This document shows, one piece after another, positions 45,904-54,214 of a DNA stretch of 64,000 nucleotides; position 1 is the stretch's first letter; each line of letters begins with the position of its first letter. Made by a program: the position numbers and the translations under genes. Source of the stretch: Amphiplicatus metriothermophilus (GTDB taxonomy: Bacteria > Pseudomonadota > Alphaproteobacteria > Caulobacterales > Parvularculaceae); assembly GCF_900199215.1 (NCBI RefSeq), contig NZ_FZQA01000004.1, positions 62,001 through 126,000 on the forward strand. The letters run 5' to 3'. Below the pieces are notes generated by a model. The model worked only from the letters and a program-made list of their open reading frames with translations, was not told the origin of the DNA and ran no database searches.

Positions 45904-46329
45904 CCCTGCGGTCAAGGCGGCTGACGGGGTCGCCAATGCGCTTTGATAGATCGCTATCGTCGAAGAAAACGAGCCCGCGCCGCTTGAGGGGAGCCGCTGC
46001 CGGCCCCCCCCCGCGTCGAGAATGCTGGCCCGGACGGCGCGACGCTGGCGCAGTCAATATAATTGATTTATTGCTATTTCCGATAATGGCTCCGCGCCCC
46101 GGTTTGACCAATGGCGGCGATGCGTCATTATTCTTGGAATAGGATGATTTTGGGTTTCGAGCCGCGCTGAGGCTTCGCCTCGATTCCTGCGGCTGCGAGA
46201 AGCCGCTGAAACGAGCCGCCCCACGAATATGGCGGATGGCGACAATGATTTCTATGGGCCAGGCGGAACATCCTTCGACGCACAACGCGCGAAACTGCCC
46301 GCAAGTGCGCGCCAGACCATAGGCGCCGC
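45904..46329. other. degenerate sequence downstream of the antitoxin-like gene
   Basis: No family could be recognised. A minus-strand frame (start 46333) overlaps the antitoxin-like stop as ATGA and runs to 45851, but its composition becomes non-protein-like after about 45 residues. Part of the interval (46050-46140) is visibly more AT-rich than its surroundings, consistent with acquired or decayed DNA. A toxin remnant is possible but unproven. Confidence 0.4.
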
Positions 46330-46689
46330 TCATGCAAAGTCGCCGTGCGCACCTCCTGCGACGGACGCGAACGCGCGTTCTGTTTCTCCACAGCGAAGCA
46401 GGACAAGGGGCGTTGCGCCCTCAAGGCCCGCGCGTGGCGCCGTCAGCCACGCCCACCCCGCATATCCGTCTTCAAAAGACGCGACGATGCGATCAAATCC
46501 TTCAAGTGGCTGCCCGCGCTCATCAAGCCATGCCGCCGGAAAGACGTAACCGCGCCTGACGCCTTGCCACCCGATAATTCGTTTCTTCTTCAACCATTCG
46601 CGGGCGGATTGACGGGTCGTGAGACAAACGCGGGCGACCAGCTCATCAGAGGTCGGCAGGCCTTCCTTTCTTGCCGGTCTGCTCCGCAT
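46330..46689 (-). CDS. antitoxin-like protein with Xre/MbcA/ParS-type C-terminal domain
   Basis: 119 aa from ATG 46689 (MRSRPARKEGLPTSDELVA). The N-terminal half looks like a small HTH (SDELVARVCLTTRQSAREWLKKKRI), shown as a region. The C-terminal half (VRRGYVFPAAWLDERGQPLEG and GWAWLTAPRAGLEGATPLVLL) follows the DUF2384/MbcA-ParS pattern of antitoxins that partner with RES-type toxins. No intact toxin follows, only a degenerate ATGA-coupled frame. The longer frame to 46836 is not supported. It lies next to the broken IS3 element, so the system is probably a relic. Confidence 0.5.
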   Translation of the reverse strand: MRSRPARKEGLPTSDELVARVCLTTRQSAREWLKKKRIIGWQGVRRGYVFPAAWLDERGQPLEGFDRIVASFEDGYAGWAWLTAPRAGLEGATPLVLLRCGETERAFASVAGGAHGDFA

Positions 46690-46889
46690 TGTAATCCGAC
46701 AACCCGCCTCCCTTGCGTCGACAAATGCGGTTTTGCGCCTTCTTGGCCAGCAACATCGCCGGCGATATGTCTTAATTGATGAAGCGCTATCAAGCGATAT
46801 ATGAAATACGCTCCTTTTCGATTCCGAAGAACTCATTCTTCACATTCGCGGCCTTACCTGATCAGCCTCAGGAGACGACGTGTGCGTCA

Positions 46890-47600
46890 CACTTTGAGCC
46901 GCCTACGGAATAACAAACGACCCGACGGAAAGCGCATGCCGGCGCCGGTGAGGCGCCCAGAATATTTAATCGACACATATTGCACGCCATGGTCGCTGTG
47001 GCGTATGAGCCCGCTTTCCGGCGATCTTTGCGCGGCGGCCTGCTCAAGCGCGTCGGGAACGGACTGCGTCTCTATCGAGCGTGCGTCGCGCCAGTCGACG
47101 GCGAGGCGGATAAGAAATGGGATGGAGACCCATTTCCCGCTGAACGCAGGCGAAAACGTCAGCGACAAAGGCGGCATAGACATTGCCGGCCCAAGCTGCC
47201 GAGTAAGTGAAGTCGGCGAACCACAGCCCGTTCGCATGCGACATCGAAGCCCTCCCGCTGCAATAATTGCCGCCGCGCCTTGCGCACGCTGCAGGCGCGC
47301 AAGTTCTCATCGAACAGACGGCTGACCTCCTTTTTTCCAATGCCTGATCGCGCTTGCCCCAGCGCAGTGTGCGCCCCTCGCGAAACGGGCGCATGCTTTC
47401 TTCAGGATCTCATCGGCATGGCGAAGCGCGCGGTTTTCGCGCTCCAGTTCCTTGATCCGGGCCGCCTCCGCGCGCGTCGGGCCGGGCCTATAGCCCGTCG
47501 TTCCGCCCGACCCGCCGCGTCCAGAGGCGCAGCGTCGCTGCCGCGGAACCGATCTTCGGCTCGATCGCCGAGCGGCTTGCGAGGCGGCGCGCGCGCCGTC
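46890..47600 (-). mobile_element. decayed IS3-family insertion sequence
   Basis: Fragments of OrfA and OrfB appear in shifting minus-strand frames. OrfA: IEPKIGSAAATLRLWTRRVG at about 47530-47590, then, in another frame, ARIKELERENRALRHADEIL and KKACARF. OrfB: VSRLFDENLRACSVRKARRQ, then after an internal deletion NGLWFADFTYSAAWAGNVYA (first Asp of DDE), then in another frame GLIRHSDHGVQYVSIKYS (second Asp). The final Glu region is gone. At least two frame changes, one internal deletion and a 3' truncation show it is inactive. Terminal repeats were not found. Confidence 0.75.
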
Positions 47601-47617
47601 CATGACGAAACGTTCAT

Positions 47618-47645
47618 GGGAATAAAGACGGGCCCCATCCGTGAA
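47618..47645 (+). promoter_or_regulatory. ECF-type promoter before the Ala-rich protein gene
   Basis: GGGAATA (47618-47624) and CCGTGAA (47639-47645) are 14 bases apart. This equals, in sequence and spacing, the element before the ECF sigma gene at 51305, and resembles the GGAA...CGT layout of group-IV sigma promoters. It would give a leader of roughly 25 bases including the AGAGGAGG ribosome site. Confidence 0.6.
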
Positions 47646-47676
47646 ACCGACGTCTCGATCACGAGAGGAGGTTCGC

Positions 47677-48612
47677 ATGAAAACGATTCAACTGAACATC
47701 TCCGCGCTCGCCGCGGCGGCGGCGCTGGGATGGACCGGGCTCGCCGCCCAGGAAACGGACTCGCCGCAGACGGGCGCGCGCGCGTCCGGCTCGGCGACGG
47801 TTTCGGCGCAGGCCGACGGGCGCGAAGCCCGGGCGCAGGCCAGCGCCGGCGCCGGGGCCGAAACGGACGCCCTTGCGACTGCCGGCGCGCGCGTCGATGA
47901 CGCGGGCGCCCGCGTCGAGACGGCCTTGGCCGCGGCCGCGAACGCCGCCGCCGGGGCGGATGCGATCGCCCACGAAAATCTCGATGCGGCGGCGACGCTC
48001 GCCGGCCAAGGCCTCGCCAGCGCGAAAACGCGCCTTGATGACGCGGCCGCGCGCGCAGAAGAGCGCAAGGCCCGGACGAAAGAAAAGGCCGACGAAGGCG
48101 CGCAAGCCGGCGCGGAGAAAGCCGCCGAGACCCGCAAGCGCGCGGCGGCGGCGGTCAGAAAAACGCGCGCGCGCGACGAGACTGACGACCTCGCGCGGCC
48201 GGGCGCGGCGCTGGATATCGGCGGCGACGTGCGCGCCATCGCAACCGGCGCGGTCTCGAGCGAGATTTCCGATACGGTCGACGCCGCCGTCTCCGGCGCG
48301 CTGGCGGGCGAGATCAGGGCGACCGTCGGCGCAGCGGTCGGCGACATCGTCGCGAGCGAGGCCGGCGACGCCGTTTCCGGCGAGATCGGCGCGGAAGCGC
48401 GCGAGGCGGTCGCCAGCGCCGTCAGCGGCGAAATCGCCGCCGAGGTCGGCCGCGAGATCGCGGGCGCGGCCGCTCAGGAGATCGGCGGCGAGATCGCCAA
48501 TGAAATAGGCCAGGAAATCGCCAGCGAAATCGGCTCTGAGATCGCCGGCGAAGTGGCGGGCGAGCTGGGCGCGGAAATCGCCGGCGACATCGCCGGCGCG
48601 TTCGGGCGTTAA
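47677..48612 (+). CDS. exported Ala-rich protein with period-4 aliphatic repeats
   Basis: 311 aa from ATG 47677, with AGAGGAGG upstream. Signal peptide about 1-25 (ALAAAAALGWTGLAAQ). Residues 30-170 are Ala/Glu/Asp/Arg-rich, probably helical. From about 181 to 309 an aliphatic residue (Ile/Val/Leu, sometimes Ala) occurs at every fourth position without a break, as in GGEIANEIGQEIASEIGSEI, with Glu usually just before it. No catalytic motif is seen and no family is recognised. It is followed after 65 bases by an outer-membrane barrel gene and preceded by an ECF-type promoter. The S8 peptidase across the locus carries the same type of repeat, so direct association is suspected. Confidence 0.75.
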   Translation: MKTIQLNISALAAAAALGWTGLAAQETDSPQTGARASGSATVSAQADGREARAQASAGAGAETDALATAGARVDDAGARVETALAAAANAAAGADAIAHENLDAAATLAGQGLASAKTRLDDAAARAEERKARTKEKADEGAQAGAEKAAETRKRAAAAVRKTRARDETDDLARPGAALDIGGDVRAIATGAVSSEISDTVDAAVSGALAGEIRATVGAAVGDIVASEAGDAVSGEIGAEAREAVASAVSGEIAAEVGREIAGAAAQEIGGEIANEIGQEIASEIGSEIAGEVAGELGAEIAGDIAGAFGR

Positions 48613-48677
48613 CCATGCTTTACCGGCGGCCGGCGTATCCATCGCCGGCCGCGCTTGTTCATCAGCGGAGTGGAATC

Positions 48678-49598
48678 ATGCGCTTGAAAGCTTTCCTGTT
48701 CGTGACGGCGACGATCGCGGCGGCAGGGCCGCACGCCGCCTTCGGACAATCGCCGGCCGGGCCGGTGAAGATCGACCTTGAAGCGAGCGCGGGCGTGCTG
48801 GTCGACAGCAACGTCAACGTCTCGGATCTGGACCAGAACACCGGCGAAGGAGACGCGGCCGCAGTCCTGGGCGCGAAGCTGAACGCGGAAGTCAAACCAG
48901 GCGAGACATTTCTTCTGCGCGCGGGGTATGAGTTCTCACAGATTCTCTATCAGGACTTCGGCGATTTCGATCTTCAGACCCACCGCCTCTCAGGCGAGGC
49001 GGAGCGCGACTTCAAGGCGTTCAAGCTCGGCGCGCTCTATAACTTCGTACACGCCCGTCTGGACGAGGATCCCTATCTCGACTACCAGCAGATTTCGCCC
49101 TACGTCTCGCGCCTGTTCGGCGCGAAGCTTTTTTTGCGCGGCGCCTATGCGTACACGGACAAGAACTTCAAGACCGACGATCGTCGCGACAGCACAGGCC
49201 ATTCAGGCCAGATAGACGCCTTCGTCTTTCTTAACGGCCTGAAACGCTATCTCATCGTCGGCGGAAAGGTCGGCGGGGAAAACGCGCGCGACGACGAGTT
49301 CGATCTCGACATGGCGGGCTTCAAGGCGCGCTACGTCCAGCGCGTCAGGCTTTTCGCCAGAGAAGCCAAGCTGCGCGCCGGCGCCGACTTCGAACGCAGG
49401 GATTTCACGAACGTGACGGCGTCCATCGGCGAAAAGCGCAAGGACGAGATCTTCTCCGCCGCGGCCCGCCTGGAGCTTCCCGTCGCCGGCCCGGCGGCGA
49501 TCCATCTCGGCTATGATTATCGCGATCGGGACTCGAATCTGCCGAGCGCCGACTTCACGGAGCATGTCGCGGAGATGAAGCTGGCGCTCAGCTTTTAG
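48678..49598 (+). CDS. outer-membrane beta-barrel protein
   Basis: 306 aa from ATG 48678 (GGAGTGG upstream). Signal peptide about 1-22 (cleavage near AAFGQ). The rest alternates short amphipathic strands (LLRAGYEFSQILYQDF, YLIVGGKVGGENA, IHLGYDYRDRDSN) with charged loops and ends in a C-terminal Phe (LALSF), the BAM signal of outer-membrane barrels. About 14 strands fit; it resembles surface-lipoprotein-modifier (DUF560) or putative porin barrels but no name is justified. Probably co-transcribed with the Ala-rich gene. It overlaps the convergent S8 gene by 11 bases at the 3' ends. Confidence 0.75.
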   Translation: MRLKAFLFVTATIAAAGPHAAFGQSPAGPVKIDLEASAGVLVDSNVNVSDLDQNTGEGDAAAVLGAKLNAEVKPGETFLLRAGYEFSQILYQDFGDFDLQTHRLSGEAERDFKAFKLGALYNFVHARLDEDPYLDYQQISPYVSRLFGAKLFLRGAYAYTDKNFKTDDRRDSTGHSGQIDAFVFLNGLKRYLIVGGKVGGENARDDEFDLDMAGFKARYVQRVRLFAREAKLRAGADFERRDFTNVTASIGEKRKDEIFSAAARLELPVAGPAAIHLGYDYRDRDSNLPSADFTEHVAEMKLALSF

Positions 49599-51240
49599 TC
49601 GCCTGCCGGGCGGCTTTCAGGGGAAGCAGAAGCCCCAGCCCATAAAGATCCTTGCAACCGGCCGGACAGGCCGGCGGCGAAACCGCCGCCGCGCGCAGCG
49701 CCGCGCGCGCGGCGTTCGGCGACGCGGCGGGCTCCAGCCGGTCCGCCAGAAAGACGCTCACCAGCGGCGCGGCGAAAGACGTGCCCGAATCCCTTCTCAT
49801 GCCGCCTCCCGGCGCGGCGACGGCGACGTCGACGCCAAGGGCGGCGATGTCGACCTGAGGCCCGCGCAGCGCCCAACGGAACAGCGCGCCCTCGCCGTCG
49901 ACGGCGGTGACGCCGACGACGCCTTCATAGGCGGCCGGATACAGCGGCCGCGCCGCAGGGCCTTCATTGCCGACGGCGGCGACGAAAACCATGCCGGCTT
50001 CCCGCGCCGATGCGATCGCGGCCTCCAGCGCCCGGTTGGGCGGGCCGGCGAGGCTGACATTGGCGACCTTGACGTTTCGCCCGCGAAGCCAGTCGACGGC
50101 CCGGACGAGCGCCGCCGTGGTCGCGCCGCGCCGCCCCTCCCGCGTCTCAAAGAAGACGGAGGCGGCGGAAATCTCAAGACGCGCGGAAGGCTCCGTGTAA
50201 TGACCGATCGCTCCGGCCATAAGCGACGCCACCGCGGTGCCGTGCGCGCGCGGGCGAACGCTTCCGAGGGCGACGAAATCGCGCGCGACGATCTCGCTTC
50301 CGGCCAGCGCGGGGTGGGTCTCGTCAATCGCGGTGTCGATCAATCCGATCCTGACGGCGCGGCCGGCGCCTGCCGCATCCGCGCGCGCTTCCTCTGCCGG
50401 CGTTTCCATGCCGCGCACGATGCCGGGCCGCGGCGCGAAAGCTGGATCGTAGATATGGTTGCGGTCGAGCCTGCCGCGGCCGAGCCGGGCGAGCGCCGTT
50501 TCGATCGCGCCGGCCTTCGAATCCGCGTCCGATACGCGAAGCACGAACATCACCTCGCCCGAAGCGGCGAGCGGCTCTCGCGCAAGGATTTCCACGCCGA
50601 GCGCTTCAATGGCCTGAGCGTCCGCTTCCGCGACCACCGCGACCCATTCATGGCGGATCGCAGGCCAGCCATCGACGATTTCGATGATCGGCTCTCGCCG
50701 GCGGCCTTCCGCCTCTTCTCCGCCGAGGAGCGCGCGGGAGGGCGCGGTCGCTTCCTCCGCGATCTCTCGGGGAATGGACGCATTTTCCGCTGCGACCGCC
50801 AGCCCGGTTTCCACCGCGCGCGCAGCGTCAAGTTCAAGCCTGTCGACGACGCGGGATTCCACGGCGGTTTCGATCATTCCGGCGACGTCGCCTTCCACCG
50901 CGGCTTCGACGGCCTGTTCGACGGTCTGCTCGACGCCGGCTGCGACGCTTCGCTCGACGGCCTGCTCGACGTTTCTTGCGACATTCCGCTCGACGGAATT
51001 GACGACCGTCTCTTCGACCTGCGCCTCGATGCTCTCGGCGACGGCCTCTTCCACCCTGTCCTCGATGGCGGCGTCAATCATATCGTCAAGGTCCGGCAGC
51101 CCGCCAGGCGGCTGAGCGCGCGCCGATACAGCGAACGCCGCCGCCAGGATCAGCGCGCCGGCGACCGCCTGCAGCCGTCCCTGGCGCGCGCCGCGCCCGC
51201 CCCTCCGCATCGATCTCTTCCTGCGCCGAGTCGAATCCAT
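49588..51240 (-). CDS. S8 subtilase with N-terminal period-4 repeat domain
   Basis: 550 aa. GGAAGG is five bases before the ATG. Signal peptide about 20-42 (VAGALILAAAFAVSARAQ). Residues 55-147 have Ile/Val/Leu (one Ala) at exactly every fourth position, 24 times in succession (VEQAVERSVAAGVEQTVEQA is a sample). A prodomain-like segment (about 185-265) follows. The protease domain has Asp302 (GLIDTAIDETHP), His333 (RAHGTAVASL), Asn425 (AAVGNEGP) and Ser488 (DSGTSFAAP). All catalytic residues are present, so it should be an active exported serine protease. It diverges from the ECF sigma gene. An envelope-stress or surface-processing role is inferred. Confidence 0.88.
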   Translation of the reverse strand: MDSTRRRKRSMRRGGRGARQGRLQAVAGALILAAAFAVSARAQPPGGLPDLDDMIDAAIEDRVEEAVAESIEAQVEETVVNSVERNVARNVEQAVERSVAAGVEQTVEQAVEAAVEGDVAGMIETAVESRVVDRLELDAARAVETGLAVAAENASIPREIAEEATAPSRALLGGEEAEGRRREPIIEIVDGWPAIRHEWVAVVAEADAQAIEALGVEILAREPLAASGEVMFVLRVSDADSKAGAIETALARLGRGRLDRNHIYDPAFAPRPGIVRGMETPAEEARADAAGAGRAVRIGLIDTAIDETHPALAGSEIVARDFVALGSVRPRAHGTAVASLMAGAIGHYTEPSARLEISAASVFFETREGRRGATTAALVRAVDWLRGRNVKVANVSLAGPPNRALEAAIASAREAGMVFVAAVGNEGPAARPLYPAAYEGVVGVTAVDGEGALFRWALRGPQVDIAALGVDVAVAAPGGGMRRDSGTSFAAPLVSVFLADRLEPAASPNAARAALRAAAVSPPACPAGCKDLYGLGLLLPLKAARQATKS

Positions 51241-51304
51241 GATCCTTCCGAAGGCCGGTTTCTTAAGAATTTACGGCCGAGGGGTAAAAAAAGTCCATGA
51301 CGCC

Positions 51305-51332
51305 GGGAATATTTCCCGTCCCCAACCGTGAA
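51305..51332 (+). promoter_or_regulatory. ECF-type promoter before the sigma factor gene
   Basis: GGGAATA (51305-51311), 14 bases, CCGTGAA (51326-51332). This repeats the element at 47618 with the same spacing and with CCCCA also shared in the spacer. The initiation point would fall within a few bases of the ATG at 51341, so the transcript from it would be nearly leaderless. Positive autoregulation of the sigma factor is implied. Confidence 0.6.
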
Positions 51333-51340
51333 GAAGGCGC

Positions 51341-51847
51341 ATGACGAGGGACGAAGCGCGCTTGCGGCGCGAAATCGTAGAAGCCGCGCCCCGACTGAGG
51401 CGCTTCGCCTATTCGCTGGCCCGCGACCCTGCGGACGCGGACGACCTCGTGCAATCGACGATTGAAAGGGTCTTGGCCAAAGGCGCGCCGGCGGATGTCG
51501 AGATGATAAAGTGGATGTATCGCATATGCCGCAATCTCTGGATCGACACGGTGCGCGCGCGCAAGATCCGGCGAGAAGCCGAACCGTCCGTCGCAGCCAT
51601 GAGCGAGTCGGCGCCGCCCGCCGAGAAGCAAATCGAAGACAGGATGATGCTGGAGCGGACCGCGCGGGCGATCGACGCCCTTCCCGAAATTCATCGCGAG
51701 GTGCTGGCGATGATCGTCATCGGCGGGGCCAGCTATCAGGAGGCGGCGCGCGCTTTCGATCTGCCGGTCGGCACGATCATGAGCCGGCTCGCGCGCGCGC
51801 GCGCGGCGCTGGCCGAAGAGGTGAAATATGGCGAGCAAGGATTGTAG
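51341..51847 (+). CDS. ECF RNA polymerase sigma factor
   Basis: 168 aa. Region 2 spans RLRRFAYSLARDPADADDLV and VEMIKWMYRICRNLWIDTVR, and region 4 spans EIHREVLAMIVIGGASYQEA and PVGTIMSRLARARAAL, the complete two-domain ECF plan. AGAAGG lies six bases before the ATG. It overlaps the anti-sigma gene by 20 bases, a standard partner arrangement. Its own promoter and that of the Ala-rich gene share one motif, so these are probable targets. It is distinct from the FecI-type sigma at 25483. Confidence 0.92.
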   Translation: MTRDEARLRREIVEAAPRLRRFAYSLARDPADADDLVQSTIERVLAKGAPADVEMIKWMYRICRNLWIDTVRARKIRREAEPSVAAMSESAPPAEKQIEDRMMLERTARAIDALPEIHREVLAMIVIGGASYQEAARAFDLPVGTIMSRLARARAALAEEVKYGEQGL

Positions 51848-52646
51848 ATCGACGGACGACGAACTGTTGAGCGCCTATATCGACCGCGCTCTTTCGCCGG
51901 AGCTGGCGCGGACGGTCGAAAACCGCCTGGCCGAAGAGCCGGCTTTCGCCGCGCGACTCGAGGCGCTGCGCGACGCCGACGAGCGCGCGCGCGCGGAGGC
52001 GGCGCGCATCGACGCGCAGCCCATGTCCCGGCCTCTCGCCTCCTTGTTGCATAGGCTGGAGGGCGAGGCCGGCGGGAAGCTCGCCTCATCGAACGTGGTT
52101 GCGTTTCCGCTTTGGCGACGCGCCAGGCGCTTTGCGACGGAGCATCGCGCCTTCGCGGCGAGCGTCGCCGCTCTGGCGGCCGGTTTCAGCCTTGCGCATT
52201 TCCTTTCCGCGCCGGCGGCGCCGGCTATATGGTCTGAGGACGGACGAATCGTCTCCCGGAGTCAGCTCGCGCGCGCGCTTGAGACCCGCCTGAGCGGCGA
52301 ACCGGCCGCGGTGAACGCGCGCGCGACGTTCGTGGCCCGGCTTTCCTTCCGCACCGAAGAAGGCGCATTGTGCCGGGTCTTCGATCTTGAAACCGCGCGC
52401 GCCCGCGCGCGGAACGTCGCCTGCAGGACGGGAGAAGACGGCTGGCGCCTCGCCGCGTCGAGTTTTTCGCCGGCTCTCGCAACCGCGCCCGAAGGAACAT
52501 ACGCCGCCGCGTCCGGGGCGCGCGATCCTGTCATCGAAGCCTATATCGACGCGGCCATCGCCGGAGAACCGCTGAGCCGCGCCGAGGAAAGCGAGCTGAT
52601 CGCGCGGGGCTGGCGCGCGCCGGAACGACCCGGCTCCGTAAACTGA
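51828..52646 (+). CDS. membrane anti-sigma factor
   Basis: 272 aa. The N-terminal cytoplasmic part (DDELLSAYIDRALSPELARTV, shown as a region) is the short helical anti-sigma domain seen beside ECF genes; a Cys at 6 exists but no HxxxCxxC zinc motif. One membrane helix (about 105-128, FAASVAALAAGFSLAHFLSA) is followed by a periplasmic domain of about 140 residues with an isolated pair of Cys (LCRVF and ACRTG parts). It overlaps the sigma gene by 20 bases. The periplasmic domain could sense the state of the S8 protease or its partners, but this is inference. Confidence 0.85.
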   Translation: MASKDCRSTDDELLSAYIDRALSPELARTVENRLAEEPAFAARLEALRDADERARAEAARIDAQPMSRPLASLLHRLEGEAGGKLASSNVVAFPLWRRARRFATEHRAFAASVAALAAGFSLAHFLSAPAAPAIWSEDGRIVSRSQLARALETRLSGEPAAVNARATFVARLSFRTEEGALCRVFDLETARARARNVACRTGEDGWRLAASSFSPALATAPEGTYAAASGARDPVIEAYIDAAIAGEPLSRAEESELIARGWRAPERPGSVN

Positions 52647-52762
52647 GCAAAATCCCGCAGGGGCGCGCTCCAGGCATCCTGTTCTCCCCGGCGGGAGCAT
52701 GCCCGCGACATGGCCAGCGCCGAGAGGTGGTTTTTCCGCTCAGCCGCGTTATACCGCGCCCG

Positions 52763-53491
52763 ATGGGACGGCTTTTTGAAGAACTCGATTATCGGCCGAC
52801 GCCGATGGGGGCGTTGAGCCTGCGCCGGCGGCGGGACCTGTCGCGAGGGGTCGACGTTTACGAGATCAAGCTCGGCGACGAATTCCTGATGACGAGCCTG
52901 CACACGGCTTCGGAAGTCGCGCTCGCCGATTTGGCCCTGGCGGCGCTGGCCGGCCGGGACGCCCTCGCCGTCGTCGCGGGCGGCCTCGGCCTGGGGTATA
53001 CGGCGCACGCCGCCCTGAAGAACGAGGCGGTGCGAAGCCTGACGGTGATCGAGGCGCTTGACGCCGTCATCGACTGGCACAGACAGGGAATCCTGCCGCT
53101 CGGCGCGGCGCTCGTCGACGATCCCCGTTGCCGCCTGCTGCATGGCGATTTCTTCACGCTCGCGGGCGAACCAGCCGGGATCTTTTCCTCGCCGGACGGG
53201 CGCGAACGCGTCGACGCCATTCTGGTCGATATCGATCACGCGCCTGACAAGCTTCTCAGCCCCTCGCATGCGGCGTTTTATTCAACGGCGGGTCTTGCCA
53301 GGCTGAGCGAGCATCTTGCGCCAGGCGGCGTCTTCGGTCTTTGGTCGAACGATCCGGCCGACGACGCTTTCATCGAGCGGCTGGCGCAGGCGTTCGTCGA
53401 CCCGCGCGCGCATACGGTCCGCTTCGAGAACGCCGGCGGCGACGGCGAAGCGGCCTGCACCGTCTATCTCGCGCGCAAGAGCGGCGCATGA
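52763..53491 (+). CDS. spermidine-synthase-like SAM-dependent protein
   Basis: 242 aa from ATG 52763 (a GTG at 52727 would add 12 residues; neither has a clear ribosome site). The Rossmann core has VVAGGLGLGYTAHAAL, an acidic loop LTVIEALDAVIDWH, and a second loop DAILVDIDHAPD, as in spermidine-synthase-like methyltransferases and aminopropyltransferases. Catalytic Asp of true SpeE is not clearly placed, so polyamine synthesis is not claimed. It stands alone between the anti-sigma gene and the recombinase relic. Confidence 0.7.
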   Translation: MGRLFEELDYRPTPMGALSLRRRRDLSRGVDVYEIKLGDEFLMTSLHTASEVALADLALAALAGRDALAVVAGGLGLGYTAHAALKNEAVRSLTVIEALDAVIDWHRQGILPLGAALVDDPRCRLLHGDFFTLAGEPAGIFSSPDGRERVDAILVDIDHAPDKLLSPSHAAFYSTAGLARLSEHLAPGGVFGLWSNDPADDAFIERLAQAFVDPRAHTVRFENAGGDGEAACTVYLARKSGA

Positions 53492-53527
53492 GATCAAGCG
53501 ACGCCGCGCGCCCTCATCATGGACGCC

Positions 53528-53689
53528 ATGAAACTGGATATTGGCGTTCGAAATCCGAAGGTTGGAAGGCGATCGGCGCCGACCGTCGACCCGACGATTT
53601 TAGCTCTCGCACGCTGGCTGGCGCGGCGAACGGCAAAGGAGTTTGATGCTGAGTCCCTGAAGGCCCATAGTAAAAGCGAGGATAATTAG
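53528..53689 (+). CDS. possible 53-aa protein upstream of the recombinase relic
   Basis: An intact frame opening MKLDIGVRNPKVG and continuing TILALARWLARRTAKEFDAE (an in-frame ATG at 53519 adds three residues). Basic N-terminus and an amphipathic helix; short proteins of this style are often found just upstream of phage or integron-type serine recombinases in alphaproteobacteria. It directly precedes the recombinase relic on the same strand, so it may be the surviving part of the element. Too short for certainty. Confidence 0.45.
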   Translation: MKLDIGVRNPKVGRRSAPTVDPTILALARWLARRTAKEFDAESLKAHSKSEDN

Positions 53690-53698
53690 CCATCAGGA

Positions 53699-54060
53699 TT
53701 GGACTTCGCAATCGCCCGCGTTTTGCTTTATGCCCGTTATTCGTCCGAACTCGTCAGACGAGCAGAATGAGCGATCCGCCGACGATCAGCTTGCCTAGCG
53801 CCGCAGGCGCGCCTTCGAGCGCCATTGGACGATAACCGGCGAGTGGAAGGATGAAGGCGTTTCCGGCGCCATGTTCGCGCGCCCCGACCTGCGAGGCTGC
53901 TCGCCGCCCCGGGCAAGGCGGACATCGTGTTCGCCGGATCGCTTTCTCGTTTCTCGGCGACCTGGGCGATCTGGTCGATGTCATTATCGCGCGGCCGATC
54001 CAGCCAGGCCGCGGGGACGCCGAAATCGAGATCAGAGGAAGGCTCGCGGTCGTCGCAAAG
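53699..54060 (+). pseudogene. serine recombinase (resolvase family) remnant
   Basis: Pieces of a site-specific serine recombinase are readable in shifted frames: ARVLLYARYSSEL (with the catalytic Ser region), then QNERSADDQLA, stop, RAFERHWTITGEWKDEGVSG and AMFARPDLRG in the N-terminal catalytic domain. After a large deletion comes a C-terminal tail DLVDVIIARPIQPGRGDAEI and EIRGRLAVV. In-frame stops, frame changes and the missing middle make it non-functional. It lies about 155 bases from tRNA-His, a classic integration neighbourhood, so it is probably the scar of an excised or decayed element. Confidence 0.7.
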
Positions 54061-54214
54061 CGGGCGCTGGGCGACCGGCCGCCGGCTGGGTTCGGTCTGG
54101 TTCTGTCAACGGTCTCTGAGCCGCGATCCTCTGGGGCCTCAGGACGAAGCCGGGAGGCGGCTGAAGCGTCCCGCGCCGGTGAGAACATAAGCCGTCCGAG
54201 TTCCCCGCTATTGA

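Noticed and set aside
45851-46333. Possible RES-type toxin after the antitoxin-like gene
   Set aside because: No RES motif is legible and the composition is not protein-like; kept only as a possible remnant.
47659-48642. 327-aa minus-strand frame opposite the Ala-rich gene
   Set aside because: It is a shadow of the repeat; the plus strand has the signal peptide, the ribosome site and the promoter motif.
50874-51300. Period-4 pattern as a nucleotide-repeat artefact on both strands
   Set aside because: The third bases and intervening residues vary widely while the aliphatic position stays fixed, so selection acts on the protein.
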